A DNA stretch of 60,132 nucleotides. Origin: an uncultured Clostridia bacterium (GTDB lineage: Bacteria; Bacillota; Clostridia; TANB77; CAG-508). Below are positions 60,054-60,132 of the stretch, one piece after another (positions within the stretch are counted from its first letter, which is position 1; the number at the start of each line of letters is the position of its first letter). The translations under genes were made by a program, and so were the position numbers. The stretch is from contig CAKPSX010000005.1 in assembly GCA_934184665.1 (NCBI GenBank), forward strand, positions 1 to 60,132, written 5' to 3'. The notes beneath the pieces were generated by a model that was given only the letters and a program-made list of their open reading frames with translations, had not been told where the DNA came from and did no database searches.

Positions 60054-60132
60054 AAAAATAAAAAAATAAAAAAATAAAAAAATAAAAAAATAAAAAAATA
60101 AAAAAATAAAAAAATAAAAAAATAAAAAAATA
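60051..60132. repeat. Tandem repeat (TAAAAAAA)n at the window end
   Basis: An 8-base unit, T followed by seven A, repeats about ten times without error from 60051 to the window edge. It starts with the stop codon of the preceding gene. Such a perfect run may be a polymerase-slippage array or an assembly end; its true length cannot be seen. Confidence 0.95.

Noticed and set aside
60051..60132. Telomere-like terminal repeat
   Set aside because: A simple slippage-type A-run array beside a gene; nothing else supports a linear replicon end.

Overview
The window looks like part of a chromosome of an uncultured, very AT-rich, endospore-forming member of the Clostridia, probably a gut organism. The base composition is extremely A/T biased: AGA, TTA and AAA codons dominate and the intergenic regions are almost pure A/T. 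Ribosome binding sites are Firmicute-type (AGGAGG/AAGGA) and sigma-A promoters are close to consensus. There are many sporulation or spore genes (spmA, spmB, spoIIR, spoIIE, ypeB, an alpha/beta SASP, two CotF-like coat genes). The order tadA - SRP RNA - dnaX - ybaB - recR is the same as in Bacillus subtilis. Stop codons are nearly all TAA or TAG; I found TGA ends only on two adjacent unknown genes.

Layout. 1-2.4 kb: the start of a leftward gene cut by the window edge, a low-complexity A/T stretch, rsmI, then a DUF3800 gene broken by a one-base frameshift and followed by a strong hairpin. 2.7-6.6 kb: a giant surface protein (beta-helix, SLH-type repeats, InlB-type repeats, LPXTG anchor). 6.7-11.5 kb: an AbrB-type regulator, spmAB, a probable structured ncRNA preceded by two TGTCGA boxes, then leftward yycJ, murA and spoIIR. 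11.6-16.1 kb: an unknown gene, a UDP-sugar pyrophosphorylase, a phosphohexomutase and a TtcA-type tRNA thiolase. 16.1-20.5 kb: tRNA-Arg and the tadA-SRP-dnaX-ybaB-recR block. 20.6-26.1 kb: a UgtP-like glycolipid glucosyltransferase, ypeB, SASP, murF and a DnaJ-like protein.

26.1-29.2 kb holds a stand-alone operon with a strong promoter and a structured leader: two unknown small proteins and a VirD4/TraG-type coupling ATPase, with no other secretion or conjugation genes. 29.2-34.1 kb is a TetR regulator divergent from an MMPL exporter and an LxxG-heptad surface protein, with three matching operator-like boxes. 34.3-35.2 kb is a single glycosyltransferase gene whose GC content and codon use are wholly unlike the rest. 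35.4-38.6 kb is a YhaO/YhaN nuclease-ATPase pair. 38.7-39.4 kb is an MNT-HEPN toxin-antitoxin pair, followed by prfA, a broken mini-gene, a ZIP transporter, a second compositionally odd gene (a secreted stalk-domain protein), pcrA, two coat genes and an M23 peptidase. 46.6-53.5 kb is mecA (leftward), then radC, mreBCD, PBP2 and minC (without minD). 53.5-60.1 kb is a leftward pair of unknown genes, spoIIE, and three genes of little-known function, ending in a (TAAAAAAA)n repeat that runs off the window.

How the genes work together: the largest functional group is envelope growth and division (murA, murF, mreBCD, PBP2, M23 peptidase, yycJ, minC, and UDP-sugar supply feeding UgtP). The second is the sporulation programme. 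The third is information processing (dnaX, recR, ybaB, pcrA, radC, prfA, rsmI, tadA, ttcA, SRP RNA, tRNA-Arg). The most unusual items are the orphan coupling-ATPase operon, the DUF3800 gene with its adjacent hairpin, the candidate ncRNA with tandem boxes, and an A9 slippery run in dnaX placed where a gamma-type short product would end. All assignments come from reading the sequence; no database search was run.
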